Positions 29,988-40,105 of a stretch of 64,000 nt of DNA are shown one piece after another. The position numbers and the translations under genes were made by a program. Every line of letters starts with the position of its first letter. Position 1 is the first letter of the stretch. A model generated the notes under the pieces. The model was not told the origin of the DNA, made no database searches, and saw only the letters and a list, made by a program, of their open reading frames with translations. This DNA comes from Phenylobacterium sp. J367 (GTDB lineage: Bacteria > Pseudomonadota > Alphaproteobacteria > Caulobacterales > Caulobacteraceae), in contig NZ_JAJONA010000001.1 of the NCBI RefSeq assembly GCF_024699985.1, positions 682,001-746,000 on the forward strand, given 5' to 3'.

Positions 29988-30446
29988 TCAATTGCGGTCG
30001 AGACGATCCGAGAGCTGGCCCAGCACGCGCAGGCAGGCGTCGAGGTCCGCCGGGTTCATGTCGGCGAACAGCTCTTCCTGCAGGTCGGCGACGATCTCCT
30101 GAGCCTGTTCCAGCACGGGCGTGGCGCCCGGCTTGATCCGCACCACCTTGGCGCGGCGGTCGCCGTGGTGCGCCCGGCGCTCGACCCAGTCCTGGGCCTC
30201 CAGCGCGTCGATCAGGCGGACCACGGTCGGCTCCTCGACACCGAGGCGCTGGGACAGCTCACGCTGCACGACGCCATCCTGGGCGCCGGCGATCTCCGCC
30301 AGGGCGGCGCAGCGGGCGTCGGTCTGGCCGATCACCTTCAGGCGCTCGTTGAGGCGGGCGCGCCAGCGACGGCCGGCGAGCAGCAAGCCCTGGGCAAGGG
30401 CCGCACGAACGTCAGCGTCGGAATCGGCGCGGTGACTCTGGGACAT
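29988..30446 (-). CDS. MarR-family transcriptional regulator
   Basis: A 152-residue winged-helix regulator: LAEIAGAQDGVVQRELSQRLGVEEPTVVRLIDALEAQDWVERRAHHGDRRAKVVRI. The position before an enoyl-CoA hydratase on the same strand suggests control of that gene by a CoA thioester or phenolic ligand. I use the ATG at 30446 (MSQSHRAD); an ATG one codon earlier is equally possible. Confidence 0.88.
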   Translation of the reverse strand: MSQSHRADSDADVRAALAQGLLLAGRRWRARLNERLKVIGQTDARCAALAEIAGAQDGVVQRELSQRLGVEEPTVVRLIDALEAQDWVERRAHHGDRRAKVVRIKPGATPVLEQAQEIVADLQEELFADMNPADLDACLRVLGQLSDRLDRN

Positions 30447-30909
30447 CAACAGGCTCCGGGGAGGATCGCGGAATGCGGCTGGAATTCCGTAATCTGAGTA
30501 ATCGTATGCAAGGTGAAACTAACCTGCGCCGCCAATGCTGCAATGCGACAATGTGTCCAAAGCTTGTCTTTGCTTACTTGTGAACCGCTCGCAACTTGGA
30601 AAAACACGATCTGCGAACGGGAATCGCTCACCAAAACAACGGATTTTCCCAACTTAGCACGCTAATGATATGCATGTTGTGGTTTTTATATTCACTTCTA
30701 CTCAACAATGAAGTAATCATTTTTCAAGGACCGAACGATCAAAAGTCGAGGGTCAGCGGTCCCTAACGCTCCGCCGACGTGGGGCTGTGTCCGGTGCTGA
30801 CCTTCTTCTTGAGCGACTCCCGAACGCTGACGGCCGACGCCGCCGATGTGGCCACGACGCCTGCGCCCCTCCGCTCTCGGACGTGGACAACTGGGAAGAA
30901 CTCTAGGGC
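30447..30909. other. Divergent intergenic region with AT-rich patch
   Basis: No convincing gene lies in these 463 bases between marR and the chemotaxis operon. The part 30660-30750 is strikingly AT-rich for this genome (for example TTTTTATATTCACTTC and AATCATTTTTCAAG), suggesting promoter or regulator-binding DNA. I could not assign a definite -35/-10 pair. In Caulobacter an mcpA receptor gene sits here ahead of cheX; none is seen. Confidence 0.6.
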
Positions 30910-31215
30910 ATGACCACTCCTTCGGACGCCGGACCGGCGAGCCTCGAACTGGCTCCGGTCCTCGATCTCAAGGCGGCGACGCCGCTGGCCCAGGCGCTGC
31001 TTGCGCTGCGCGGGCGCGACGTGACCGTCAACGCCGCGGCGGTGGAGCGGCTAGGGGCCCAGTGCCTCCAGGTGCTGCTTTCGGCCCGCAACACCTGGAC
31101 CGAGGACGGCGCGCAATTCGCGGTGACCGAGCCCTCGGAAACCTTCGTCGAGACCCTGGCGCTGCTGGGCGCGCCCTACCCGACCTACTTCCAACCTTCG
31201 GAGCTTGCGGCATGA
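30910..31215 (+). CDS. cheX: STAS-domain chemotaxis protein CheX
   Basis: A 101-residue STAS-domain protein (VLDLKAATPLAQALLALRGRDVTVNAAAVERLGAQCLQVLLSARNTWTEDG). In Caulobacter a protein of this type begins the che cluster and is called CheX; it is not the Thermotoga CheX phosphatase fold. Its role is not established. The stop overlaps the cheY start in ATGA. Confidence 0.82.
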   Translation: MTTPSDAGPASLELAPVLDLKAATPLAQALLALRGRDVTVNAAAVERLGAQCLQVLLSARNTWTEDGAQFAVTEPSETFVETLALLGAPYPTYFQPSELAA

Positions 31216-31577
31216 GCCTGACCATCCTGACGGTCGACGATTCGCGCACGATGCGCGACATGCTCAGGCTGGCGCTGGTCCAGGCCGGCTACACGGTCCT
31301 GCAGGCCGAGGACGGCCAGCACGGCCTGGAGGTCCTCGACGACGCCACGCCGGACGTCATCGTCACCGACATCAACATGCCCAGGCTCGACGGCTACGGC
31401 TTCATCGAAGGCGTCCGCGCCGACGAGCGCCACCGCGCCGTGCCGATCCTGGTGCTCACCACCGAAAGCGACCCCGAGAAGAAGCAGCGGGCGCGCGACG
31501 CCGGCGCGACCGGCTGGATCGTGAAGCCCTTCAACCCAGAGAAGCTGGTGGACGCGATCCGCCGCGTCGCAGCCTGA
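31212..31577 (+). CDS. cheY: CheY single-domain response regulator (first of three)
   Basis: A 121-residue receiver domain: acidic pair Asp9-Asp10, phospho-acceptor Asp53 in VTDINMPRLDG, switch Thr83 and Lys105 in VKPFNPEKL. It is phosphorylated by CheA and acts at the flagellar motor or as a phosphate sink. It is the second gene of the operon and overlaps cheX. Confidence 0.93.
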   Translation: MSLTILTVDDSRTMRDMLRLALVQAGYTVLQAEDGQHGLEVLDDATPDVIVTDINMPRLDGYGFIEGVRADERHRAVPILVLTTESDPEKKQRARDAGATGWIVKPFNPEKLVDAIRRVAA

Positions 31578-31589
31578 GGATTCCTGACC

Positions 31590-33778
31590 GTGGATCCGAT
31601 GGAGGAAATCAAGGCGACCTTCTTCCAGGAGTGCGAGGAGCAACTCGCCGAGCTGGAATCGGGCCTGATGGCCATGGACGAGGGCGACCATGGCTCGGAG
31701 ACGGTCAACGCCGTCTTCCGGGCGGTGCACTCGGTGAAAGGCGGCGCAGGGGCCTTCGGCCTCGATGACCTGGTCCGCTTCGCCCACGTCTTCGAGACCA
31801 CCCTCGACCAGGTCCGCAGCGAGAAACTGGCCCCCACGCCCGACCTGATGAAGGTCATGCTGCGCTCGGCCGACGTCCTGACCGACCTGGTCCGCGCGGC
31901 CCGCGACGGCGGGACCGTCGACGAGGCGCGCTGCGAGGAGCTGGCCGGCGAGCTGAAGGCCTTCGTGGGCGGCGAGGCCGTGGTCGACGACGACGACGGC
32001 ATGGGCGACCTGGATTTCCAGCCGCTGGCCGCCTTCGACGCCGCGCCGGTCGTCGCGGCGCCCGCTTCGGGCGGGGGGCTGGAGCGTGCACTTCAAGCCG
32101 CGGGCCGACCTCTACGCCAAGGCCAACGAGACCGTCCTGCTGCTGCGCGAGCTGTCGCGCCTGGGCCAGGTGGAGGTCGAACTCGACGCCTCCGCCCTGC
32201 CGCTGCTGCCGCACCTCGATCCGGAGGGCTCGTACCTCTCCTGGACCGTCCGCCTGACCGGCGACGCCACCGAGACCGCCGTGCGCGAGGTCTTCGAATG
32301 GGTCGACGGCGACTGCGAGCTGGACGTGCGCCCGGGCGGCGTCGGCGACGGGGATGATCCGGTCGCCGCCCTTCTCGCCGCCGAGGCCCCCCGCGGCGGA
32401 AGCCGCCGCCGAGCCCGAACTCGACATCTCGGCCCTGATCGCCAAGGCGCAGGAAGCCGCCGTCGGGGACCCTAAGCCGGCCCCTGAGCCCATGACTGCG
32501 GCCGCTCCGGACGCGCCTGCCCCGGCTGCCCAGCCGGCCAAGGCCGCCGTCCAGGCTCCGGCGGCCGCGGCCCAGGCGGCCCCGACCATCCGCGTCGACC
32601 TCGACCGCGTCGACCGGCTCATCGACCTCGTCGGCGAGCTGGTCATCAACCAGGCCATGCTGGCCCAGCGCGTCACGGAGGCCGGCCTCGCCCGCGCCTC
32701 GAGCGTCGCCATGGGGCTGGACGAGCTGGAACAGCTCACCCGCGAGATCCAGGACAGTGTCATGGCGATCCGCGCGCAGCCGGTGAAGTCCGTGTTCCAG
32801 CGGATGCCCAGGCTGGCGCGCGAAGTGGCCAGCGCCACCGGCAAGCAGGTACGCCTGATCACCGAGGGCGAAGGCACCGAGGTGGACAAGACGGTGATCG
32901 AGCGCCTCGCCGATCCCCTGACCCACATGATCCGCAACGCCATCGACCACGGGCTGGAGAAGCCCGAGAAGCGCAAGGAGTCGGGCAAGGATCCGGAAGG
33001 CGTGGTGCGCCTGTCGGCCCTGCACCGGTCCGGCCGCATCGTCATCGAAGTGGCTGACGACGGCGCAGGCATCAACCGCGAGCGGGTGAAGCAGATCGCC
33101 ATCGACAAGGGCCTGATCGCCCCCGACGCGGCCCTGACCGACGAAGAGACCGACAACCTGATCTTCGCCCCGGGCTTCTCCACGGCGAGCGAGGTCTCCG
33201 ACATCTCCGGCCGCGGCGTCGGCATGGACGTGGTGAAGCGCTCGATCCAGGAGCTGGGCGGGCGGATCTCGATCACCTCGCGCCCCGGCCTCGGCTCCAC
33301 CTTCACCATGAGCCTGCCGCTGACGCTGGCGGTGCTCGACGGCATGGTGGTGTCGTCCGGCGAGCAGACCCTGGTCGCGCCGCTGACCGCGATCGTCGAG
33401 ACCCTGCAGCCGAAGTCCGTCGAGGTCCACGCGCTGGGCGGCGGCGCGCGGGTGATCTCGATCCGCGGCTCCTATGTGCCGCTGGTCGATGTCGGCCTGT
33501 CGCTCGGCTACCGCACCGAGCCGTTGGAGCCGGAAGAGGGCGTGGCCCTGCTGATCGAGGGCGAGGGCGGCGCCCGCGCGGTGCTGCTGGTCGACGCCAT
33601 CCAGGGTCAGCGCCAGGTGGTCATCAAGAGCCTGGAGGCCAACTACCGCCGCGTCCCCGGCATCGCGGCGGCCACCATCCTGGGCGACGGCCGCGTCGCC
33701 CTCATTCTCGACATCGACGCCTTGGTCGCGGCCTCCCGCACCACCGAGGCGCCGCGCCTCATGCAAGCCGCAGGATGA
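31590..33778 (+). CDS. cheA: Chemotaxis histidine kinase CheA (two frameshifts)
   Basis: A 728-residue CheA after correction. The HPt domain has His47 in [12 protein letters not shown]. An Ala/Pro linker follows, then the dimerization helix ([25 protein letters not shown]), the ATPase with [14 protein letters not shown] and GRGVGMDVV, and a CheW-like C-terminal domain. The six-G run at 32073-32078 and six-C run at 32387-32392 each have one extra base; correction reads [15 protein letters not shown] and [16 protein letters not shown]. The kinase relays receptor signals to CheY and CheB. GTG 31590 or ATG 31599 may start it. Confidence 0.93.
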
Positions 33779-34248
33779 CCCCCATGAGCGAGCCCTCCTC
33801 CGCCGGCCTGGGCCGTGAGCTGATCTCCTTCCGCATCGGCTCCCAGGAATTCTGCGTCGACATCATGTCGGTGCGCGAGATCCGCGGCTGGACGCCGGCC
33901 ACCGCCCTGCCGCAGGCGCCGCCCTTCGTGCGTGGCGTGATCAACCTGCGCGGCGCGGTGCTGCCGATCGTCGACCTGGGAGCCCGCCTGGGTCTCGGCG
34001 CGGCCGAGCCCACGGCCCGCCATGTGATCATCGTCGCCCAGGTGGAGAAGCAGATCGTCGGCCTGCTGGTCGACGCGGTCTCCGACATCCTGACGGTCAG
34101 CGACGACATGATCCAGCCGACGCCGGACGTGGCGTCCGAGATGGTCCGCAATTTCGTCCGCGGCCTGTTGGCCATCGACGGACGCATGGTCTCCTTCATC
34201 TCGCTCGACCGGGTGCTGCCCGAGAGCGACCTCGAAGCGGCCGCATGA
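33775..34248 (+). CDS. cheW: Chemotaxis coupling protein CheW
   Basis: A 157-residue adaptor linking receptors to CheA. Diagnostic segments are [47 protein letters not shown] and [18 protein letters not shown]. The ATG at 33775 overlaps the cheA stop. ATG 33784 is an alternative. The stop overlaps cheR (ATGA). Confidence 0.93.
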   Translation: MTPMSEPSSAGLGRELISFRIGSQEFCVDIMSVREIRGWTPATALPQAPPFVRGVINLRGAVLPIVDLGARLGLGAAEPTARHVIIVAQVEKQIVGLLVDAVSDILTVSDDMIQPTPDVASEMVRNFVRGLLAIDGRMVSFISLDRVLPESDLEAAA

Positions 34249-35132
34249 GCCAGGCCGCCGCCCAGATGACTGTCCGAGAGAGCCGCCACGCCCAACTGGT
34301 GGAAGGCGAGTTCACCTTCACCGCCGAAGACTTCCGCATGATCGCCGAGACGCTGCACGCGGCGGCCGGCATCGCCCTGCCCGAGTCGAAGGCGACCCTC
34401 GTCTATTCGCGCCTGGCAAAGCGGCTGCGCACGCTCGGACTGGAAAGCTTCCGCGACTACTGCGCCCTGGTGTCCGGCAAGGACGGCCTGGACGAGCGCC
34501 AGCAGATGATCGTGGCGCTGACCACCAACGTCACCCGCTTCTTCCGCGAGCCGCACCACTTCGAGCACCTGAAGGCCCAGGTCCTGCCCGGCCTGCTGGC
34601 CGACGTCCGCCGCGGCGGCTCGCTGCGCATCTGGTCGGCCGGCTCGTCCAACGGCCAGGAAGCCTATTCCATCGCGCTCACCATCCTGTCGCTGATGCCG
34701 GACGCGCCGGACGCCGACATCCGGATCCTGGCCAGCGACATCGACACCAAGATGCTGGCCGAGGGCCGGGCCGGGCTCTACGGCGCGACCGCCATGGCCC
34801 CGGTTCCCACCGACCTCAGGACCCGCTGGTTCGAGCGCGAGGGCGACGCCTGGCGCGCGTCCGAGCCGCTGAAGCGCCTGGTGGTGTTCAACGAGCTCAA
34901 CCTGATCGGCGACTGGCCGATGAAGCGCCAGTTCCAGGCGATCTTCTGCCGGAACGTCCTGATCTATTTCGAGGAGGCGACCCAGGCGAAGATCTTCAGC
35001 CGCTTCGTGCCGCTGATGGCGCCGGGCGCGCGCCTCTACATCGGCCACTCCGAGCGAGTCTGCGGACCGGACACCGCCAGGTTCGCCACCGACGGGGTGA
35101 CCACCTACAGGCTGACGGGGGCCGGCCGATGA
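34245..35132 (+). CDS. cheR: Chemoreceptor methyltransferase CheR
   Basis: A 295-residue S-adenosylmethionine methyltransferase that methylates receptor glutamates. It has the N-terminal helical domain, [17 protein letters not shown], the SAM loop [35 protein letters not shown], and [17 protein letters not shown]. It overlaps cheW and cheB by ATGA. Confidence 0.94.
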   Translation: MSQAAAQMTVRESRHAQLVEGEFTFTAEDFRMIAETLHAAAGIALPESKATLVYSRLAKRLRTLGLESFRDYCALVSGKDGLDERQQMIVALTTNVTRFFREPHHFEHLKAQVLPGLLADVRRGGSLRIWSAGSSNGQEAYSIALTILSLMPDAPDADIRILASDIDTKMLAEGRAGLYGATAMAPVPTDLRTRWFEREGDAWRASEPLKRLVVFNELNLIGDWPMKRQFQAIFCRNVLIYFEEATQAKIFSRFVPLMAPGARLYIGHSERVCGPDTARFATDGVTTYRLTGAGR

Positions 35133-36151
35133 TCCGCGTTCTGGTTGTCGACGACAGCGCCACCATGCGCAGCCTGATCTCGGCCACGCTGAAGCGCGAC
35201 CCGGAGATCGAGGTGGTCGGCCAGGCCGGCGACCCCTACGAGGCGCGCGAGGCGATCAAGCAGCTCAATCCGGACGTCATCACCCTGGACGTCGAGATGC
35301 CGAACATGAACGGCCTCGAGTTCCTGGAGAAGATCATGCGCCTGCGGCCGATGCCGGTGGTCATGGTCTCGACCCTGACCGTCCGCGGCGCCGAGGCGAC
35401 GCTAGAGGCCCTGGCGCTAGGCGCTATCGACTGCGTGGCCAAGCCGGTCACCGGCGGCGCCGACTCCTTCGACGACCTGCCGGCCAAGGTGAAGGCCGCC
35501 GCCCGCGCCCGGGTGCGGCCGGCCGGCGGACCGGCGCCCAAGGCGCCCGAGCGGCTTGATCACGCCCCGGACGGGCGGGTCATCGCCATCGGCTCGTCGA
35601 CCGGCGGGGTCGAGGCGCTGATCACCATCCTCAGCCGCTTCCCGGCCAACTGCCCGCCGACCGTGATCACCCAGCACATGCCGGGCACCTTCACCAGGAG
35701 CTTCGCCGAGCGCCTGGACCGGCTCTGCGCGCCGACCTGCGCCGAAGCGCAGGACGGCGCCCCGCTCGAGCCCGGCCACGTCTACCTGGCCCCGGGCGGC
35801 GACTGCCACCTGGAGGTCACCGACAGCCACCGCTGCCGCATCCGCGCCGGCGAACGGGTCAACGGCCACCGCCCCTCCGTCGACGTCCTCTTCGGCTCCA
35901 TGGCCAAGGTCTATGGCCGCAAGGGCGTCGGCGTGATCCTGACCGGCATGGGCCGTGACGGCGCCCAGGGCCTGCTGGCCATGCGCCAGGCGGGCGCCCG
36001 GACGCTGGGCCAGGATGAATCCACCTCGGTCGTCTACGGCATGCCGAAAGCCGCCTTCGAGATCGGAGCCGTCGAGCGCCAGGCGCCGCTCGATAAGCTC
36101 GCCGCCGAGATGCTGAAAGCGCCCGCTACTTCTGCAGTCGAGAAAAGCTGA
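35129..36151 (+). CDS. cheB: Chemotaxis methylesterase response regulator CheB
   Basis: A 340-residue two-domain protein. The receiver has Asp8-Asp9 and phospho-Asp54 in [14 protein letters not shown]. After a Pro/Ala linker the esterase has the triad Ser in [11 protein letters not shown], His in [10 protein letters not shown] and Asp in GMGRDGAQG. It opposes CheR when phosphorylated by CheA. The stop shares one base with the next ATG. Confidence 0.94.
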   Translation: MIRVLVVDDSATMRSLISATLKRDPEIEVVGQAGDPYEAREAIKQLNPDVITLDVEMPNMNGLEFLEKIMRLRPMPVVMVSTLTVRGAEATLEALALGAIDCVAKPVTGGADSFDDLPAKVKAAARARVRPAGGPAPKAPERLDHAPDGRVIAIGSSTGGVEALITILSRFPANCPPTVITQHMPGTFTRSFAERLDRLCAPTCAEAQDGAPLEPGHVYLAPGGDCHLEVTDSHRCRIRAGERVNGHRPSVDVLFGSMAKVYGRKGVGVILTGMGRDGAQGLLAMRQAGARTLGQDESTSVVYGMPKAAFEIGAVERQAPLDKLAAEMLKAPATSAVEKS

Positions 36152-36540
36152 TGCCCGCTGCGTCCTCCATCAAGGTCCTGATCATCGACGACCAGCAGAC
36201 CATGCGGTCGCTGGTCCGCAACGGGCTCGAGCAGCTCGGCTTCCGCGAGTTCGCCGAGGCGCCGGACGGCGAGGCCGGGCTGCGCCAGGTGCTGACCGAG
36301 AAGCCGAACCTGGTGATCTCGGACTACAACATGCCGAAGCTCGACGGCCTGGGCCTGCTCCGCGCCATCCGCAGTCACGAGCCGATCCGCTCGACGGCTT
36401 TCATCATGCTCACCGGCCGGGCCGACAAGGAGCTGGTGCAGCGCGCCGTCCAGTACGGGGTCAACAACTACCTGGTGAAGCCGTTCACGGTCGCCACCCT
36501 GAAGGGGAAGATCGAGGCGGTGTTCGGCGGACTGACATGA
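36151..36540 (+). CDS. cheY: CheY single-domain response regulator (second)
   Basis: A 129-residue receiver with Asp13-Asp14, phospho-Asp58 in VISDYNMPKLDG and Lys in LVKPFTVATL. It matches CheYII of the Caulobacter operon order. It overlaps cheD by four bases. Confidence 0.92.
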   Translation: MPAASSIKVLIIDDQQTMRSLVRNGLEQLGFREFAEAPDGEAGLRQVLTEKPNLVISDYNMPKLDGLGLLRAIRSHEPIRSTAFIMLTGRADKELVQRAVQYGVNNYLVKPFTVATLKGKIEAVFGGLT

Positions 36541-37109
36541 GCGCGGTCGCCGCCTCCCGCTACGCCGACCTCGCCAAGCGGCCGATCCATGTCGTCCAGG
36601 GCGAGCACGCCATCTCCGACGACCCGGACATCGTGCTGACGACGATCCTCGGCAGCTGCGTGGCGGCCTGCATGCGCGATCCCGTGGCGCGCATCGGCGG
36701 CATGAACCACTTCCTGTTGCCGGGCGGTCCGAAGGCCGACGGCGCGGACGGCGAATCCGTCCGTTACGGCGTCCACGCCATGGAGTTGCTGGTCAACGCA
36801 CTGCTGGCCCGCGGCGCCCGGCGCGAACGGCTGGAGGTGAAGCTGTTCGGCGGCGGCCGGCTGGTGAAGGGCCTCACCGACGTGGGCGCGTCCAACGCCA
36901 GGTTCGCCGAGGAATTCCTCGCCGCCGAGAAGCTGAACCACGTGGGCGGCTCGCTGCGCGGCGATTCGGGACGGCGTATCCAGTACTGGCCGGTCAGCGG
37001 ACGGGCCCGCCAGGTGTTCCTGGGCGACGACCGCAAGGCCTTCGAGGCCGAGACCTTCCTGCCGGTCCCGAAGCCCGCGCCGCAGACCGGCGCCCTGGAG
37101 CTCTTCTGA
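36537..37109 (+). CDS. cheD: Chemoreceptor glutamine deamidase CheD
   Basis: A 190-residue CheD. The catalytic segment is TTILGSCVAACMRDPVARIGGMNHFLLPG with the Cys, followed by Thr/His in RYGVHAMELLVNALLARGARR and KLFGGGRLV. It deamidates receptor glutamines. The stop shares one base with cheU. Confidence 0.93.
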   Translation: MSAVAASRYADLAKRPIHVVQGEHAISDDPDIVLTTILGSCVAACMRDPVARIGGMNHFLLPGGPKADGADGESVRYGVHAMELLVNALLARGARRERLEVKLFGGGRLVKGLTDVGASNARFAEEFLAAEKLNHVGGSLRGDSGRRIQYWPVSGRARQVFLGDDRKAFEAETFLPVPKPAPQTGALELF

Positions 37110-37444
37110 TGGCCGCCAAGACCCAGCCGATCACCGAGGTCATGGCCGCCTGCGCCACGGAGCTGGCCGACCTCGCCGGCGCGTGCGAGGTCCTGCAGAC
37201 GGCGCTGTCCGACGCCATGGCCGCCGGTCTGGCTGACGGTCAGGCCCTCGACCTGATCACCCAGCGGGCCGCCGGCCTAGCCCAGTTCCTCGCCGCGCTC
37301 GGTCGGGAGCTGCCGTCCGACTGGCGGGTGGACTCGCTGGCCGCCGCCCAGGGCGTGACGCTCGCCGACCTCGCCCGGTCCCTCACCGGCCACGATAGCC
37401 AGGCCGCCGCCGAGACAGGCGAACTCGATCTCTTCGGAGGCTGA
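37109..37444 (+). CDS. cheU: CheU-type protein of the Caulobacter chemotaxis operon
   Basis: A 111-residue mostly helical protein (ACATELADLAGACEVLQTALSDAMA, LDLITQRAAGLAQFLAALGRELP) ending GELDLFGG. I identify it by position between cheD and the third cheY, where Caulobacter encodes CheU. No domain of known function is recognised. Its last acidic tail resembles that of CheD (ALELF). Confidence 0.7.
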   Translation: MAAKTQPITEVMAACATELADLAGACEVLQTALSDAMAAGLADGQALDLITQRAAGLAQFLAALGRELPSDWRVDSLAAAQGVTLADLARSLTGHDSQAAAETGELDLFGG

Positions 37445-37447
37445 CCG

Positions 37448-38035
37448 GTGGCGGAGCCGCGCCTGAACCTCGGAAAGGCGACCGTGCTCCTCGTCCAGGC
37501 GAGCGCCACCGAGCTCGACATCCTGGGGCAGATGTTCATCGGCTTCGGGGTGAAGGGCATCCGCAAGTGCACCAGCGTGGAGGACGCCGAGGCGGTGTCA
37601 GCCACCCAGCCGTTCGACCTGATGGTGGTCGACTGCGACATCCCCGACGGCGCCGGCTACGACTTCGTCCAGCGGCTGCGCAGGGCCGAGGAGAACGCCA
37701 ACCGGCTGGCCCCGATCATGCTGGTCTGCGGCCATGCCGCGCCGTCCAATGTGGAGCGCGCGCGGGACTGCGGCGCGAACTTCGTGGTCGCCAAGCCGCT
37801 GACCCCGCCGATCGTCTACGATCGCCTGATGTGGATGGCGCGCGAGCAGCGCCAGTGGGTGGAGGCCGAGGGCTATGTGGGCCCCGACCGGCGGCACAAG
37901 GCGTTCGGCCCGCCGGCCGGCGAGAAGGGCCGCCGCCATGACGACCTGGGTCTGGAGGTGGGGCTGCCCATCGGGCCGGACCTCGAACAGGACGAGATCG
38001 ACGCATTGATGAATCCGAGGAGGGCCGTGGCGTGA
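37448..38035 (+). CDS. Response regulator, third CheY with C-terminal extension
   Basis: A 195-residue protein. Residues 1-125 form a receiver (TVLLVQASATELDILGQMF; VVDCDIPDGAGYDFVQRL; VAKPLTPP). The usual acidic pair is replaced by Gln-Ala near the start, while Asp in VVDCD could be the acceptor. A 70-residue charged tail follows (EGYVGPDRRHKAFG). It corresponds to CheYIII by order. GTG 37448 follows GGAGG at 37437-37441, and the end overlaps cheE by GTGA. Confidence 0.82.
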   Translation: MAEPRLNLGKATVLLVQASATELDILGQMFIGFGVKGIRKCTSVEDAEAVSATQPFDLMVVDCDIPDGAGYDFVQRLRRAEENANRLAPIMLVCGHAAPSNVERARDCGANFVVAKPLTPPIVYDRLMWMAREQRQWVEAEGYVGPDRRHKAFGPPAGEKGRRHDDLGLEVGLPIGPDLEQDEIDALMNPRRAVA

Positions 38036-38493
38036 GTAAGGCGGCGAAATTCTTCAAGTACGAGAACCCGTTGGCCAAGACGGTGGTGACCAAGGGCGGG
38101 CTGTCCGCCGAGGACGCCATCGCCGCCGCGGAGGCGCGCGTGGAAGAGGTGCGCCAGCCCACCCTGGAGGATCTCGACCGCGGGCTCGCCGAGATCGCGG
38201 CCCTGCGCGAGCGCCTGGGCGACGGAGACGCCGCAGCCCTCCAGTCCATGTACCAGGAAGCCAACCGGATCGTCGCCGTGGGCGGGGTGTTCGGCCTGGG
38301 CCAGCTCGGCGAGGCGGCCTACAGCCTTTGCGAGCTGATCAGCCGCTTCCAGGCCGGCGGCCGCTTCAGCCGGGCCATGGTCGACGTGCACCTCGACGGC
38401 CTGAAGTTGCTCCGCACCCCCGACGAGCACGACGAGACCCACCGCGACCAGGTGCTGTCGGGGCTGCGCCAGGTGACGGCCAGCGTGGGCTGA
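38032..38493 (+). CDS. cheE: CheE-type chemotaxis protein
   Basis: A 153-residue helical protein (AAKFFKYENPLAKTVVTKGGLSAEDAIAAAEARVEEV; GQLGEAAYSLCELISRFQ; VDVHLDGLKLLRTP). Its position as last gene of the operon matches Caulobacter CheE. The C-terminal helices resemble an HPt-like bundle, and it may bind the preceding receiver protein. Function is not known. Confidence 0.72.
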   Translation: MSKAAKFFKYENPLAKTVVTKGGLSAEDAIAAAEARVEEVRQPTLEDLDRGLAEIAALRERLGDGDAAALQSMYQEANRIVAVGGVFGLGQLGEAAYSLCELISRFQAGGRFSRAMVDVHLDGLKLLRTPDEHDETHRDQVLSGLRQVTASVG

Positions 38494-38553
38494 TGCTACT
38501 AGCCGGGCCCTTGCGGCCCGGCGCGTCCGGTCCCTCACCCCGATCGAGGTCCG

Positions 38554-39375
38554 ATGATCCACGGCGTCGTCTTCTCCAAGGACCGCCCCCTCCAGCTGAT
38601 GGGCTACCTGGACTCGCTGGCCGCGCTCGGCGGCCGCGAGCAGCTTGCCCGGACGCGGGTGGTGGTCCCGGCGCTGAGCGACGACTACCGCCAGGTCGAG
38701 CGCGAGCTCCTGGCGATCCACGGCGTCGGGCCGAGCTTCGTCGAGGAGGGGGAGCGCGGCTTCGACGCCACCGTCCGCGAGCTGGTGGCGGGGCTGCCGG
38801 ACGACGAGTTCATCTTCTTCGGCTGCGACGACGTGGTGTTCCTCCGGCCGTTCACGCTCGCGCCGGCCCCCGCGATCCTGAACGCCGATCCGGAGCTGAT
38901 CGGGGTATCCCTCCGGCTCGGCCTGAACATCAAGCACCGGCCGCCGGCCCAGCCCGGCTCGTCGGCCATGGTCTACAAGTGGCGCTGGGTCGGCGCCCCC
39001 TGGCACTGGGGCTATCCCTTCGAGCTGATGGCGTCGGTCTATCGCGCCGGCCTGGTGAAGGAGGTGCTGGGCGCCGTGGCGCAGAAGATGCGCACGCCCA
39101 ACGACCTGGAGCACTTTGGCGTCATCGCAGCCCAGCAGATTCTGCCCGGACGGACGCCGAAGATGGCGATGTTCAACAGCGACAATTACGCCGCCGCCCA
39201 GGACGTGAACATGGTCCAGGCCGAGTACAGGAACTACGCGGTCGGCGGCGCGGACTATGCGCCCGAGACCCTGAACCGGCTCTATCGCGAAGGCCGGCGC
39301 CTCGACTGGACCGCAGCGTTCGGGACCAGCATCCCCGACTGCTTCCTGCGCGACATGCGCTGGCGTATCCGTTGA
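38554..39375 (+). CDS. Glycosyltransferase-like protein
   Basis: A 273-residue protein with a GT-A-like start IHGVVFSKDRPLQLMGYLDSLAA and a DxD-like FFGCDDVVFLRPF. Trp/His-rich centre WRWVGAPWHWGYPFELM may form the acceptor site. It has no membrane span. It starts the surface-glycan region, 60 bp after cheE, on the same strand. Donor and acceptor are unknown. Confidence 0.65.
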   Translation: MIHGVVFSKDRPLQLMGYLDSLAALGGREQLARTRVVVPALSDDYRQVERELLAIHGVGPSFVEEGERGFDATVRELVAGLPDDEFIFFGCDDVVFLRPFTLAPAPAILNADPELIGVSLRLGLNIKHRPPAQPGSSAMVYKWRWVGAPWHWGYPFELMASVYRAGLVKEVLGAVAQKMRTPNDLEHFGVIAAQQILPGRTPKMAMFNSDNYAAAQDVNMVQAEYRNYAVGGADYAPETLNRLYREGRRLDWTAAFGTSIPDCFLRDMRWRIR

Positions 39376-39397
39376 CCGGCGCGACGGAGCCCAGCAC

Positions 39398-40105
39398 GTG
39401 ACCCCGGAAACCTACACCGAGCAGTTCAAGGCCCTGATCGCCCAGGCCCAGACGACGCGTCCGCGCTTCGACCTGCGCTGGGAAAACCGCATGGCGATCC
39501 TGCGCGAGGACACCGCCAACACCGAGTTCGACCGCCACTACATCTACCACCTGGCCTGGGCCGTCAGGCTGATGCGGCGGCTGAACCCGCGCCGGCACGT
39601 GGACTTCTCCTCCTCGCTCTATTTCCCGGCGATGGCCTCGGCCTGGCACGAGATCGAGTTCTGCGACATCCGCCCGCCGGAGCTGGAGCTGCCCGGCCTG
39701 ACGCTGCGCAAGGAGAACCTGATGCAGCTGTCGTTCGCCGACGGCAGCCTGCCCAGCGTCTCGTGCATGCACGTGCTGGAGCACGTCGGTCTCGGCCGCT
39801 ACGGCGACCCGCTGGACTACGACGGCGACCTCAAGGGAATGCGGGAGCTCGCCCGCGTGACGGCGCCCGGCGGCGACCTGCTTGTGGTCGTGCCGGTCGG
39901 CGCGGCGGCGGTCATCCAGTTCAACGCCCACCGGATCTACCGTTTCGCGGACGTGCCGGAGATCTTCGCCCGCGACTTCGACGTGGTGGAGCAGGTGCTG
40001 ATCCCGGAGAAGGGCCCGGCGGGCCTTGTCCCGTCTCCGACCGTCGACCAGCTCGCACGCGAGCGCTACGGCTGCGGCTGCTACTGGCTGCGCAAACGCC
40101 TCTAG
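39398..40105 (+). CDS. DUF268/SAM-methyltransferase-like protein
   Basis: A 235-residue protein. HVDFSSSLYFPAMASAWHEIEFCDIRPPEL and SCMHVLEHVGLGRYGDPLDYDGDLKGMRELARVTAPGGDLLVVVPVG resemble class I methyltransferases lacking the glycine-rich SAM loop, as in DUF268 proteins of glycan clusters. The start is GTG 39398. It is convergent with the next gene and overlaps it by three bases at the stop codons. Confidence 0.75.
   Translation: MTPETYTEQFKALIAQAQTTRPRFDLRWENRMAILREDTANTEFDRHYIYHLAWAVRLMRRLNPRRHVDFSSSLYFPAMASAWHEIEFCDIRPPELELPGLTLRKENLMQLSFADGSLPSVSCMHVLEHVGLGRYGDPLDYDGDLKGMRELARVTAPGGDLLVVVPVGAAAVIQFNAHRIYRFADVPEIFARDFDVVEQVLIPEKGPAGLVPSPTVDQLARERYGCGCYWLRKRL

Noticed and set aside
30446..30652. 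Small minus-strand ORF upstream of marR
   Set aside because: It overlaps the marR promoter region, has no ribosome site and no homology I recognise.
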